From: Flavobacteriia bacterium
Lineage (GTDB): Bacteria > Bacteroidota > Bacteroidia > Flavobacteriales > Flavobacteriaceae
DNA length: 49,070 nucleotides
NCBI GenBank assembly: GCA_002747695.1
Contig: PDQD01000051.1
Location: 1 to 49,070, forward strand
Direction of reading: 5' to 3'
A model generated the notes under the pieces. The model was not told where the DNA came from. It ran no database searches and was given only the letters and a program-made list of their open reading frames with translations. Both the position numbers and the translations under genes were made by a program. Positions 25,319 to 31,441 of the stretch are shown here, one piece after another (within the stretch, counting starts at the first letter, position 1; each line of letters starts with the position of its first letter).

Positions 25319-26524
25319 TTAAGATTCAAACTCTTTGAAAAATCTCTTAACTTTAAGACCATTAATATTATTTGTTTCTTTATATTTATTTTTCAAATAT
25401 GTTAACCCCTCATTAATATGTGTTGATTTTATTCCATATTGAATAGATTGATAAGCTTCTAAAAATGCAGCCATTTCATCTGCTAATTTTATAATTTTCC
25501 CATCTAATGGATAATACTTATCTTCATTATATTTTTCATTAATTTCTTCAAACTCGACTTTTTTGATATTATTATCAATTTTGACTTTATTATCAAATTC
25601 ATCTTTTGTAAAATACTTAAGTTCATCAATAAATTGATGATCAACTAACGGGTATAACTCTTTTTCTAAAATCAGATCTTCAATTTTGCTAACTATCTCA
25701 GGCAATGCTTTTGTAGCTCTTTTCACTGGTGAAATAATGTCTCTCGTCACTGCTTCTGGTAAATCATGGAATAAACCACAAAAGAAATTATTATAAATTC
25801 TTTTATCGCACAATTCAATACCAAGTTCATAACTCAAAACAAAAGAGAAAGAAGCAACAAGAAATGAATGACCTAATACAGAAGTTCTTGGAATTCTTGG
25901 TGTTTGGCTCCACCTCACTTGAAATCTAAGTTGTTCAATAATAGTTACTAATTCAAAAAGTTGCTGTTTGGTCAAAAGTAACTGCAATCCTTTAAAGTCA
26001 AGAAAATCGTGTAAGTCATTTAATAGTTCTTTTTCAACTTTTTCAAGATTTGGAGAAGGTGGATTTAATGTTTTAATTATTTCAAATTCACGATAACTTG
26101 AATATTTATGTGCAGCTCTTAAAATTCTATAATTTATATCTTCTAAATCTTCTTTCTCACTTAAGAATTTTGAAAAATTATTCAATATTTTTTTATTGTC
26201 GATTATTGTATCATATTGTTCTACAACCCAAGAATTTAGTTCCTTAAACTCATCAGGATACTCTTCTTTTATTTTTCTATGAACAGGGGCTTTAATGTCA
26301 GATAGTACAACTTTTTTAAGAAACTCAAAGAAGCCAGCTGATATTATTTTGTTCCAGTTTATTACTGTGCCTTTTTGTTCTTCATATTTAGCAATAAAAT
26401 ATGCTATTATCATTTTGAAAGCAGATTTATCCATTTCATTTAAATCAATAGGTCTAATGCGATCATTCCAACGTTGAATAGAAAATCCTTCAAACATTTT
26501 TTGTGCAAATAGTTTTGTAATCAT
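25319..26524 (-). CDS. HD-domain phosphohydrolase, YfbR/HDDC2-like core with long N-terminal extension
   Basis: 401 residues, visibly more A+T rich than the core genes, so probably acquired. The HD core lies in the C-terminal half: His219 in VLGHSF, His253-Asp254 in LFHDLPEAVTRDIISPVK, and a candidate fourth ligand Asp349 in KLADEMAAFLEA. The stretch HDxxExxTxDxxxPVK is the signature of 5'-deoxynucleotidases of the YfbR type, which act on nucleotide monophosphates. The N-terminal 200 residues are helical and not recognised, and the gap between the HD pair and the last Asp is longer than in YfbR. It stands alone in a repeat-bracketed segment. A role in nucleotide depletion during phage attack is possible but only inferred. 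Confidence 0.75.
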   Translation of the reverse strand: MITKLFAQKMFEGFSIQRWNDRIRPIDLNEMDKSAFKMIIAYFIAKYEEQKGTVINWNKIISAGFFEFLKKVVLSDIKAPVHRKIKEEYPDEFKELNSWVVEQYDTIIDNKKILNNFSKFLSEKEDLEDINYRILRAAHKYSSYREFEIIKTLNPPSPNLEKVEKELLNDLHDFLDFKGLQLLLTKQQLFELVTIIEQLRFQVRWSQTPRIPRTSVLGHSFLVASFSFVLSYELGIELCDKRIYNNFFCGLFHDLPEAVTRDIISPVKRATKALPEIVSKIEDLILEKELYPLVDHQFIDELKYFTKDEFDNKVKIDNNIKKVEFEEINEKYNEDKYYPLDGKIIKLADEMAAFLEAYQSIQYGIKSTHINEGLTYLKNKYKETNNINGLKVKRFFKEFES

Positions 26525-26561
26525 AATTGTTTGTTTTGTTGATTTATATTTTGCCTATCTG

Positions 26562-26649
26562 GCCCTCGACTTCTCGCTGTTCTCCAAATTGGGATGGCGT
26601 AAAGCCCATGATGAGTGTAGTTCCGAAGGGCTTACCATAATGAGTCGAG
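26562..26649. repeat. Large imperfect inverted repeat
   Basis: CTCGAC near 26562 pairs with GTCGAG near 26644, and inside it ATGGCGTAAAGCCC pairs with GGGCTTACCAT around a loop of about 20 nt. It is much richer in G+C than the adjoining gene. It directly precedes the 50-bp palindromic module. Confidence 0.5.
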
Positions 26650-26663
26650 AAACCCCACGCCAT

Positions 26664-26713
26664 TGAGACACCATTGCGAAGCCATGAGACCTCAGCGTTA
26701 GTATACACGCAAA
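26664..26713. repeat. 50-bp palindromic module, copy 1
   Basis: Left arm TGAGACACCA (26664-26673), an 11-nt centre TTGCGAAGCCA, right arm TGAGACCTCA (26685-26694), then the tail GCGTTAGTATACACGCAAA (26695-26713). Copy 2 at 30511-30560 aligns without gaps: the arms are similar, the tail has 16 of 19 identical bases, and the centre is in the opposite orientation. Confidence 0.65.
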
Positions 26714-26813
26714 TATAAACTTTATTTGCACGCAAATATCAATAACAAGCATTTTGATATCGTAAATGATACAACTGTTACTACTATAATTGTGCTGTAT
26801 TCGAGGTTAAAGA

Positions 26814-26855
26814 CAGCCCATTGCCTGCCAAAAGCCAAAGGCTAACAGCTACAAA
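26814..26855. repeat. Degenerate heptamer stretch in the island
   Basis: Six 7-bp units (CAGCCCA, TTGCCTG, CCAAAAG, CCAAAGG, CTAACAG, CTACAAA) of the same type as the arrays at 30619-30744 and 33407-33525, but more degenerate. Confidence 0.35.
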
Positions 26856-27066
26856 CCAAGTATATATTGAAGATTTCAAATTTGTGACAACTGCAAATGC
26901 GTGTAAAAGGGATAATTACCTTTATAAGCTGTTTGATGGCTTTAGTGAATGTGTCCTTTCCCAATAGATTCCACCTTAAAACGTTCAACCCAATTATACA
27001 AGTAAAAAGAGTAATGATAAGAGCTATGGTCGTAGTTGTGATTCTTGCTTTCACAATGTTAATCAA
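26842..27066 (-). pseudogene. Possible truncated small membrane protein
   Basis: A 74-codon minus-strand frame starts MINIVKARITTTTIALIITL, one good membrane segment, continues plausibly through LNVLRWNLLGKDTFTKAIKQ, and then runs into the 23-bp direct repeat at 26889-26911, where the composition changes abruptly. It may be the 5' part of a membrane-protein gene cut by a recombination event at the repeat. A plus-strand frame also covers the region, so coding status is uncertain. Confidence 0.25.
26889..26911. repeat. 23-bp direct repeat, right copy
   Basis: AACTGCAAATGCGTGT followed by AAAAGGG, one mismatch from the copy at 25085-25107 and in the same orientation. The segment between the copies is about 1.8 kb and contains one complete gene. 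Confidence 0.7.
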
Positions 27067-27114
27067 AGGATTAAGTACGATGTAAAAAAGACTTGTTTTT
27101 TACCTAGTCTCGTC

Positions 27115-27417
27115 TTAATTTTTCCAACTTGACCCCAAACCCGAAATATACAACATCAATAACGACATTAGAATAAAATATATTAAAGAGACGACAAAAA
27201 TGACTTTTGCATACAGGTTTTTAGTCTTTTTTAAAGATATAAAAGAAAGTATAACAGACATTAAAGGTAAAAACGACATCCAAAATAACATATTATTACC
27301 CATAAAGCGTTCTATCTTCCAGCTTAAAGGGGCATCTGAAAGCATTAGTAAACCCCATAGTATTGATATTATAAGTATTAATACTGCAAAAACATTTAAA
27401 ATTTTATCATTTTTCAT
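27115..27417 (-). CDS. Small multi-pass membrane protein of unknown function
   Basis: 100 residues with three hydrophobic segments: about 8-26 (VFAVLILIISILWGLLML), 42-62 (NNMLFWMSFLPLMSVILSF) and 70-93 (YAKVIFVVSLIYFILMSLLM). A short basic link KKTKNLY separates the last two. No family is recognised. A plus-strand frame overlaps it, but the minus frame has the better start and amino-acid composition. It is one of four minus-strand single genes in the accessory island, with A+T-rich composition like the HD gene. Confidence 0.6.
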   Translation of the reverse strand: MKNDKILNVFAVLILIISILWGLLMLSDAPLSWKIERFMGNNMLFWMSFLPLMSVILSFISLKKTKNLYAKVIFVVSLIYFILMSLLMLYISGLGSSWKN

Positions 27418-27570
27418 AGGCTTGTTTTTTTATTTAGAACTATGAATTAAGTATGTGAAATTCTGTAGCTTATATGTATGATTGGGCAATGTTTTTATCC
27501 ATACATTATACTATCTAGTTCACTTTTTTGTTTTTCGATTGAAAATACTCATTTCAAATATTTCCTGATG

Positions 27571-27680
27571 GTCTGCTGTATAAGCAGTACCGGATAAAAA
27601 AGCCAAAAACTTTAACCTCAGCACCGTTCTGAGGCAAGTTTTGTTTTAATTTTTCAAAATTACACAAAAATCAGTAATAA
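27571..27680. repeat. 110-bp direct repeat, copy 1 (3' side of aqpZ)
   Basis: Matches 28760-28869 over 110 bp with seven substitutions and no gaps, in the same orientation; together the copies enclose aqpZ. It contains a long hairpin at 27606-27642: AAAACTT and CCTCAG pair with CTGAGG and AAGTTTT, with a small internal loop, followed by a T-rich stretch. The hairpin could serve as a terminator on the plus strand. Confidence 0.8.
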
Positions 27681-27687
27681 AGTTTTG

Positions 27688-27722
27688 GAGGATAAATTCA
27701 CCCCCAAAATAATAATATCCTC
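27688..27722. repeat. Inverted repeat next to the 110-bp repeat
   Basis: GAGGATA (27688-27694) and TATCCTC (27716-27722) are a perfect 7-bp inverted repeat with a 21-nt spacer. A competing stem, TTTTGG with CCAAAA, overlaps it. Confidence 0.35.
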
Positions 27723-27814
27723 GCTTAAAATGACTTAAACAAAGTCGTTTTTATTAAAATTTTGAGCTTATAAAAGTGTTGTGCAACGGTAACTGTAGTT
27801 TACTATTGTTTTAA

Positions 27815-28519
27815 TTATTTATTTTCTGGTGCAATGAATTTGTAAACTAATCCTGCCAAGGCTGCACCCACAATTGGAGCTACCCAAAATAACCATAATT
27901 GACCCATTGCATTTGTATCAGTAAAAATGGCGACTGCTGTACTTCTTGCTGGGTTTACAGATGTATTTGTTACAGGAATACTTATTAGGTGAATTAATGT
28001 TAAAGCTAAACCAATTGCCATCCCTGCAAAACCGGGGGAAGCATTCTTGTGAGTTACTCCAAGAATTACGATTAAGAACATAAAGGTCATAACGATTTCT
28101 GTTACTAATGCTCCTATCATTCCATAGTTTACTCCATATACATTGGCATCATAAAAATTTGTTGCAAAAGCACCAGGTGCTGAACCTACTCCTGAAAAAT
28201 CAGCAGAGCTACTTATGATTAAGTATAAGATAGCTGCTCCAAAAATTCCTCCTAATACTTGCGAACCAATATAAGGCAGTAAATCTTTCTTATCAAATCT
28301 TCCTCCAATCCATAAGCCTATAGATACTGCTGGATTAAAATGACCTCCTGAAATGTGTCCCAATGCATAGACCCCTGTTAATACTGTAAGTCCAAAAGCA
28401 AGAGATACTCCAACAAGTCCTATTCCAATATCTGGAACTCCTGCTGCTAAAACAGCACTTCCACACCCTCCAAGTACTAACCACATTGTACCGATAAATT
28501 CTGCTACTAGTTTTTTCAT
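27815..28519 (-). CDS. aqpZ: Aquaporin Z, water channel
   Basis: 234-residue six-helix inner-membrane channel. Both NPA boxes are intact: GHFNPAV (Asn62-Pro63-Ala64) and SVNPARS (Asn189-Pro190-Ala191). The selectivity-filter residues Phe42, His177, Thr186 and Arg192 are those of water-specific aquaporins rather than glycerol facilitators. The start [20 protein letters not shown] is typical. It lies alone in the accessory island between two copies of a 110-bp direct repeat, so it may be a mobile or duplicated segment even though aquaporin Z is usually a core-type gene. Confidence 0.95.
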   Translation of the reverse strand: MKKLVAEFIGTMWLVLGGCGSAVLAAGVPDIGIGLVGVSLAFGLTVLTGVYALGHISGGHFNPAVSIGLWIGGRFDKKDLLPYIGSQVLGGIFGAAILYLIISSSADFSGVGSAPGAFATNFYDANVYGVNYGMIGALVTEIVMTFMFLIVILGVTHKNASPGFAGMAIGLALTLIHLISIPVTNTSVNPARSTAVAIFTDTNAMGQLWLFWVAPIVGAALAGLVYKFIAPENK

Positions 28520-28651
28520 GATTTTCTATTTAGTTTTAATTGTTTATAAAGAGGTATTATCATTCAATATTGATTAACGCCTAACTGCTAAATAATGTTT
28601 TCTGAGCGCAATATAAGCAGTATTTTTGTGCTAAGCAAATGATGTTTAACC

Positions 28652-28698
28652 GATGATGTATGAAGTTAGAAATGAAACGGAGGGCCTCATACATCATT
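28652..28698. repeat. Perfect 11-bp inverted repeat upstream of aqpZ
   Basis: ATGATGTATGA (28653-28663) pairs exactly with TCATACATCAT (28687-28697) around a 23-nt loop. No T-tract follows on either side, so it is more likely a recombination or structural element than a terminator. Confidence 0.55.
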
Positions 28699-28759
28699 GG
28701 CGAAGCATTGAGGTGATGTGGCAGAAGACGGAGTGATAGCGGAGTATTCTGTAGTAACG

Positions 28760-28869
28760 GTCTAGTGTATAAGCAGTACCGGATAAAAAAGCCCAAAACT
28801 TTAACCTCAGCACCGCTCTGAGTCAAGTTTTGTTTTAATTTTTCAAAATTACGCAAAAATCAGCAATAA
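28760..28869. repeat. 110-bp direct repeat, copy 2 (5' side of aqpZ)
   Basis: About 94% identical to 27571-27680. The outer 7-bp stem of the hairpin (28795-28831) is conserved; the inner stem has lost one pair through a G to T change. On the minus strand it is open as a short frame, which explains a spurious ORF here. Confidence 0.8.
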
Positions 28870-28916
28870 GATTTGTTGGGTTAAAATGCGCTCGCGACAG
28901 TTGTCGTGATTTGCAC

Positions 28917-28929
28917 CACTTATAGTCCT
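28917..28929. repeat. 13-bp motif 19 nt after the HExxH gene stop
   Basis: CACTTATAGTCCT, identical to 25287-25299 and at the identical 19-nt distance from the stop codon of its gene. In gene sense a palindrome (CGACAACTGTCG) follows. Confidence 0.6.
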
Positions 28930-28948
28930 GTTTATTGTGTGCCATATT

Positions 28949-30352
28949 TTATTCAATTTTTCTGTTTTCAAATTTTTTTTCCAATACCTGAAAGGTTCCT
29001 TGTTCCTTCGCGTTGACTATGATGAGCTTGGTTTTGTCCGCAAGATTCTCAAAATGTACAAATTCCAGATTTGCATCATACTTCCAGTTTTTTAATTCGG
29101 GAAATGCGTTTTTGACCATTTTCAACTTTTCAAGGTTTTCACTTGAAATAAGGACAATCTTCGTCAAAGGTCTTTCTTTCATGCGTTCCAATCCTTGGGG
29201 AGTTAGTTTATTGCTCATATATGACACACTTGTTCTTGGGTAATTCTTCAAGAAAAAGTCGAAATTTTGAGTATTGTCAGCTATGATATAGCGATAGGTC
29301 AAAATATTGTCCAATTCGTTGAGCCATTGCGGAAAGTTATTGTCGTAAATTGAAATATATTGGTCAACAAAGTTCTTGTCCAAAGGTTTTCGTTCAGTTA
29401 AATACTGTTTAACTGTAGGATAAATTTTCTTTGACATTTCATTGATGTATTTAACGTTATACCAATCATCTTCATCTAATTTTCCGTTCAGTTGTTCATA
29501 AACAAATCCATTGCCAAGAGCGGTTGCCAAAACTTCGTTGAGTAGCAAAAACGCGTATTGTGAGTTTTTGGAATCATTTTTATTGAACCATTTTTTTATG
29601 TATAATTTGGTGTCTAAAGATTGTTCATCATAGAGAATATGATAAATCTCGTGCATTAAAACGCTTAAAAGGACATCATATGACTCAAAGTCCAGTTGCA
29701 TTTCGCTGACTGCATTGTTCAAAAATGTTGTAGCCGTAAATCCACGTTGGCTTAATGATGGAACTATTGCGATTTCAAACGGAATAGCAAAATCCCATTC
29801 TGTTCCGTAAAAAACCAATCCTTTTTGAAAAAAACTTTTCGTTTGTGAATTGGCTACAAATTTTGAAAGTTGATTGACTTTTTCCGTGAACTTATCCTTG
29901 TTTTTTGAGTATACCAATTCGTCATAAACAGGTTCAAAGTTTTCTATTATATTGCAAAAAGCCAATAACTCCGAACTGGGTACTATTCCGAATGCCTGTT
30001 TCTTAAAATCGTTTAGGTTTTGACTTAAAATGAGGTTCTTTTTTAGGATGTTCGTAGTTGTTCCTGGTGTTTTTTGTTCGATGGGATAACCCTGAAACTC
30101 ATAGGTTTCATAAATCCTTAAAGTATCGAAGCGTTTGATTAAACCTTTATATTCTTCTGTATTAAATTTTGAATCATTGAAAGTTTCCTTGTAGAAATTA
30201 TTAGGATATTTTTCGGACAGTTTTTGGATGAATTCATATGTGGCGTAAAGTTTCGAGAACCTTATATTTATTTCGGGCTTTGTCTGTCCAAAAATGGATT
30301 TACATAAGAACAGAGTAAGTACTATAAAAAGTAATTTGTTTTTAATCATCAT
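28949..30352 (-). CDS. Secreted HExxH metallopeptidase-like protein, unknown family
   Basis: 467 residues when started at the ATG at 30352 (a second ATG follows directly). The N-terminus IKNKLLFIVLTLFLCKSIFGQ is a signal peptide. The centre contains LMHEIYHILYDE, an HExxH zinc motif (His234, Glu235, His238), and 35 residues later LLLNEVLATALGNG, whose Glu273 could be the third ligand in a gluzincin-type site. The C-terminal 130 residues (DNILTYRYIIADNTQNFDFF onward) are not recognised. The open frame extends 25 codons upstream, but that would place a charged stretch before the signal peptide. Relatively A+T rich, alone in the island, with the palindromic module upstream and the 13-bp motif downstream. 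Confidence 0.7.
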   Translation of the reverse strand: MMIKNKLLFIVLTLFLCKSIFGQTKPEINIRFSKLYATYEFIQKLSEKYPNNFYKETFNDSKFNTEEYKGLIKRFDTLRIYETYEFQGYPIEQKTPGTTTNILKKNLILSQNLNDFKKQAFGIVPSSELLAFCNIIENFEPVYDELVYSKNKDKFTEKVNQLSKFVANSQTKSFFQKGLVFYGTEWDFAIPFEIAIVPSLSQRGFTATTFLNNAVSEMQLDFESYDVLLSVLMHEIYHILYDEQSLDTKLYIKKWFNKNDSKNSQYAFLLLNEVLATALGNGFVYEQLNGKLDEDDWYNVKYINEMSKKIYPTVKQYLTERKPLDKNFVDQYISIYDNNFPQWLNELDNILTYRYIIADNTQNFDFFLKNYPRTSVSYMSNKLTPQGLERMKERPLTKIVLISSENLEKLKMVKNAFPELKNWKYDANLEFVHFENLADKTKLIIVNAKEQGTFQVLEKKFENRKIE

Positions 30353-30459
30353 ATCTTTCCTGATAAAGACTTGCTTTTTTCCTATTATTATAAGGAATAA
30401 TTTTTCAGTTCTGTATTTATTGTACACAACAGCACGGGCTATGCCCGGTTTCTAAATGT

Positions 30460-30478
30460 AAAAATACGAAGTATTTTT
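30460..30478. repeat. Perfect short hairpin AAAAATAC-GAA-GTATTTTT
   Basis: An 8-bp perfect stem with a 3-nt loop, upstream of the HExxH gene. The A/T arms could act as a weak bidirectional terminator. Confidence 0.45.
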
Positions 30479-30510
30479 TAAGTAAGTGAATGGGCTATAG
30501 CCCGCGCCGG

Positions 30511-30560
30511 TGAGGTGCCAAAGCTTCGCGATGGCACCTCATCGTTAGTACATACGCAAA
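30511..30560. repeat. 50-bp palindromic module, copy 2
   Basis: TGAGGTGCCA (30511-30520) and TGGCACCTCA (30532-30541) form a perfect 10-bp inverted repeat around AAGCTTCGCGA, followed by the tail TCGTTAGTACATACGCAAA (30542-30560). Aligned with copy 1 at 26664-26713 without gaps; the 11-nt centre is inverted relative to copy 1 (9 of 11 bases match the reverse complement). Confidence 0.7.
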
Positions 30561-30618
30561 AATCCTTGATATAACTGAACTACTATGAGGTTATTAGCTT
30601 TTAAACATTAAGTAAAGA

Positions 30619-30744
30619 AACAGCCCACTTTTATCGGCCTTTAGCTTTTAGCAACTGCCTACTGCCCACTGCCCACTGCTTACTACCCACTACCTACTGC
30701 AGACTGCCAACTGCAGACCACCCACTAACAACCAACAGCCAAAA
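30619..30744. repeat. Heptamer tandem array abutting the rnhB stop codon
   Basis: Eighteen consecutive 7-bp units in one register, for example TTTAGCT, TTTAGCA, ACTGCCT, ACTGCCC, ACTGCCC, ACTGCTT, ACTACCC, ACTACCT, ACTGCAG, ACTGCCA. The array ends one base from the rnhB stop codon at 30746. It shares GGCCTTTAGCT (30636-30646) with the array at 33407-33525, in the same orientation. Confidence 0.7.
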
Positions 30745-30745
30745 T

Positions 30746-31345
30746 CTATAAATCAAGTTTTAATTGTTCCGGAACCAACCTGAAAGACTTCCGGTGGAAT
30801 TCAGTAGCCCCGTATTTGATGATGGCCTCCCGGTGTTGTTTGGTAGGATAGCCCTTATTAGAGTCCCAGCCGTAATGCGGATGTTTCTTATGTAATGTCA
30901 ACATATAATCATCTCTGTAGGTTTTTGCCAGAATAGAGGCGGCTGCAATATGTTGGTAGGTCGCATCTCCTTTGATTACTGTTTGAAAAGGGATGTTTTT
31001 GTAGGGTGTAAACTTATTACCGTCCACAGCAATAAGATCTATTTTACTGGTCAACTGATCCAAGGCTCTGTGCATGGCGGTGATAGACGCTCTTAAGATG
31101 TTGAGTTGGTCTATTTCTTTATGGGATACAAAAGCCACTGCATAGTCCAGTGCTTGAGTTTCTATGATTTGTTTCAATGCCAAACGTTGTTTCTCATTGA
31201 TTTGCTTAGAATCATTGAGCCATTCATGACTAAAGTCATCGGGGAGAATCACTGCGGCTGCGACTACAGGGCCGGCAAGACAACCACGTCCTGCTTCATC
31301 GGTGCCGGCTTCGGTCAAATGGGCGTTGATCTTTAATTTTAACAT
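30746..31345 (-). CDS. rnhB: Ribonuclease HII
   Basis: Degrades RNA of RNA-DNA hybrids and excises single ribonucleotides from DNA. 199 residues, normal length. The hallmark [19 protein letters not shown] at about 13-31 carries the first two acidic active-site residues (Asp16, Glu17); AVDGNKF supplies the third acidic position, and [16 protein letters not shown] is the other conserved block. Divergent from the porin gene across 96 bp. A core gene that marks the right boundary of the accessory island. Confidence 0.95.
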   Translation of the reverse strand: MLKLKINAHLTEAGTDEAGRGCLAGPVVAAAVILPDDFSHEWLNDSKQINEKQRLALKQIIETQALDYAVAFVSHKEIDQLNILRASITAMHRALDQLTSKIDLIAVDGNKFTPYKNIPFQTVIKGDATYQHIAAASILAKTYRDDYMLTLHKKHPHYGWDSNKGYPTKQHREAIIKYGATEFHRKSFRLVPEQLKLDL

Positions 31346-31417
31346 GTTTTTGTCAGGTTTGAACGGGCAAGATACATATTTTTGGTGCTTGTTAGCTTTA
31401 TCCTATTGATAAAGATG

Positions 31418-31425
31418 TAATTTTG
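31418..31425 (+). promoter_or_regulatory. -7 element before the porin gene
   Basis: TAATTTTG, an exact TAnnTTTG match, 17 bp before the ATG at 31442. The nearest TTG elements are not at ideal spacing. Confidence 0.4.
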
Positions 31426-31441
31426 TTCCAAATCATCCATC

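Larger units (their letters stand above)
26525..27114. other. Repeat-rich gap upstream of the HD gene
   Basis: 590 bp without a convincing gene. From left to right it holds a large imperfect inverted repeat (26562-26649), the 50-bp palindromic module (26664-26713), a short heptamer stretch (26814-26855), the right copy of the 23-bp direct repeat (26889-26911) and a minus-strand frame that looks like a truncated membrane protein (26842-27066). Open frames across 26544-26752 run through the palindromes and are taken as chance. Confidence 0.55.
27418..27814. other. Repeat-bearing gap between aqpZ and the small membrane protein gene
   Basis: 397 bp. It contains copy 1 of the 110-bp repeat (27571-27680), an inverted repeat GAGGATA/TATCCTC (27688-27694 and 27716-27722), and about 25-40 nt after the aqpZ stop a short palindrome GTTGTGCAAC. 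No coding frame is convincing. Confidence 0.55.
28520..28948. other. Repeat-bearing gap upstream of aqpZ
   Basis: 429 bp without a convincing gene. It holds a hairpin at 28652-28698, a GCGAAGC-containing stretch resembling the centre of the palindromic modules (around 28700), copy 2 of the 110-bp repeat, a small palindrome CGACAGTTGTCG near 28895, and the 13-bp motif at 28917-28929. A 91-codon minus frame crosses the repeat and is regarded as chance. Confidence 0.55.
30353..30745. other. Palindrome-rich gap between rnhB and the HExxH gene
   Basis: 393 bp. In order: CGGGC-TAT-GCCCG (30435-30447), AAAAATAC-GAA-GTATTTTT (30460-30478), the palindrome GGGCTATAGCCC (30492-30503), copy 2 of the palindromic module (30511-30560), and the heptamer array (30619-30744). 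No gene is visible. Confidence 0.6.

Noticed and set aside
26544..26752. Two overlapping minus-strand frames upstream of the HD gene
   Set aside because: They run through the inverted repeats and the palindromic module; being open in two frames is explained by that G+C-rich repeat sequence.
28579..28585. GCCTAAC, identical to the core of an integron attC R site
   Set aside because: No matching GTTRRRY partner in the proper inverted arrangement was found within 150 bp and no integron integrase is visible, so a classical attC is not supported.
28581..28856. 91-codon minus-strand frame upstream of aqpZ
   Set aside because: Its N-terminal third is the translated 110-bp repeat, and the rest crosses the 11-bp inverted repeat. 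No protein features.
25050..30745. CRISPR array or insertion sequence in the island
   Set aside because: The repeats are not regularly spaced with unique spacers, and no transposase or Cas-like frame is present.
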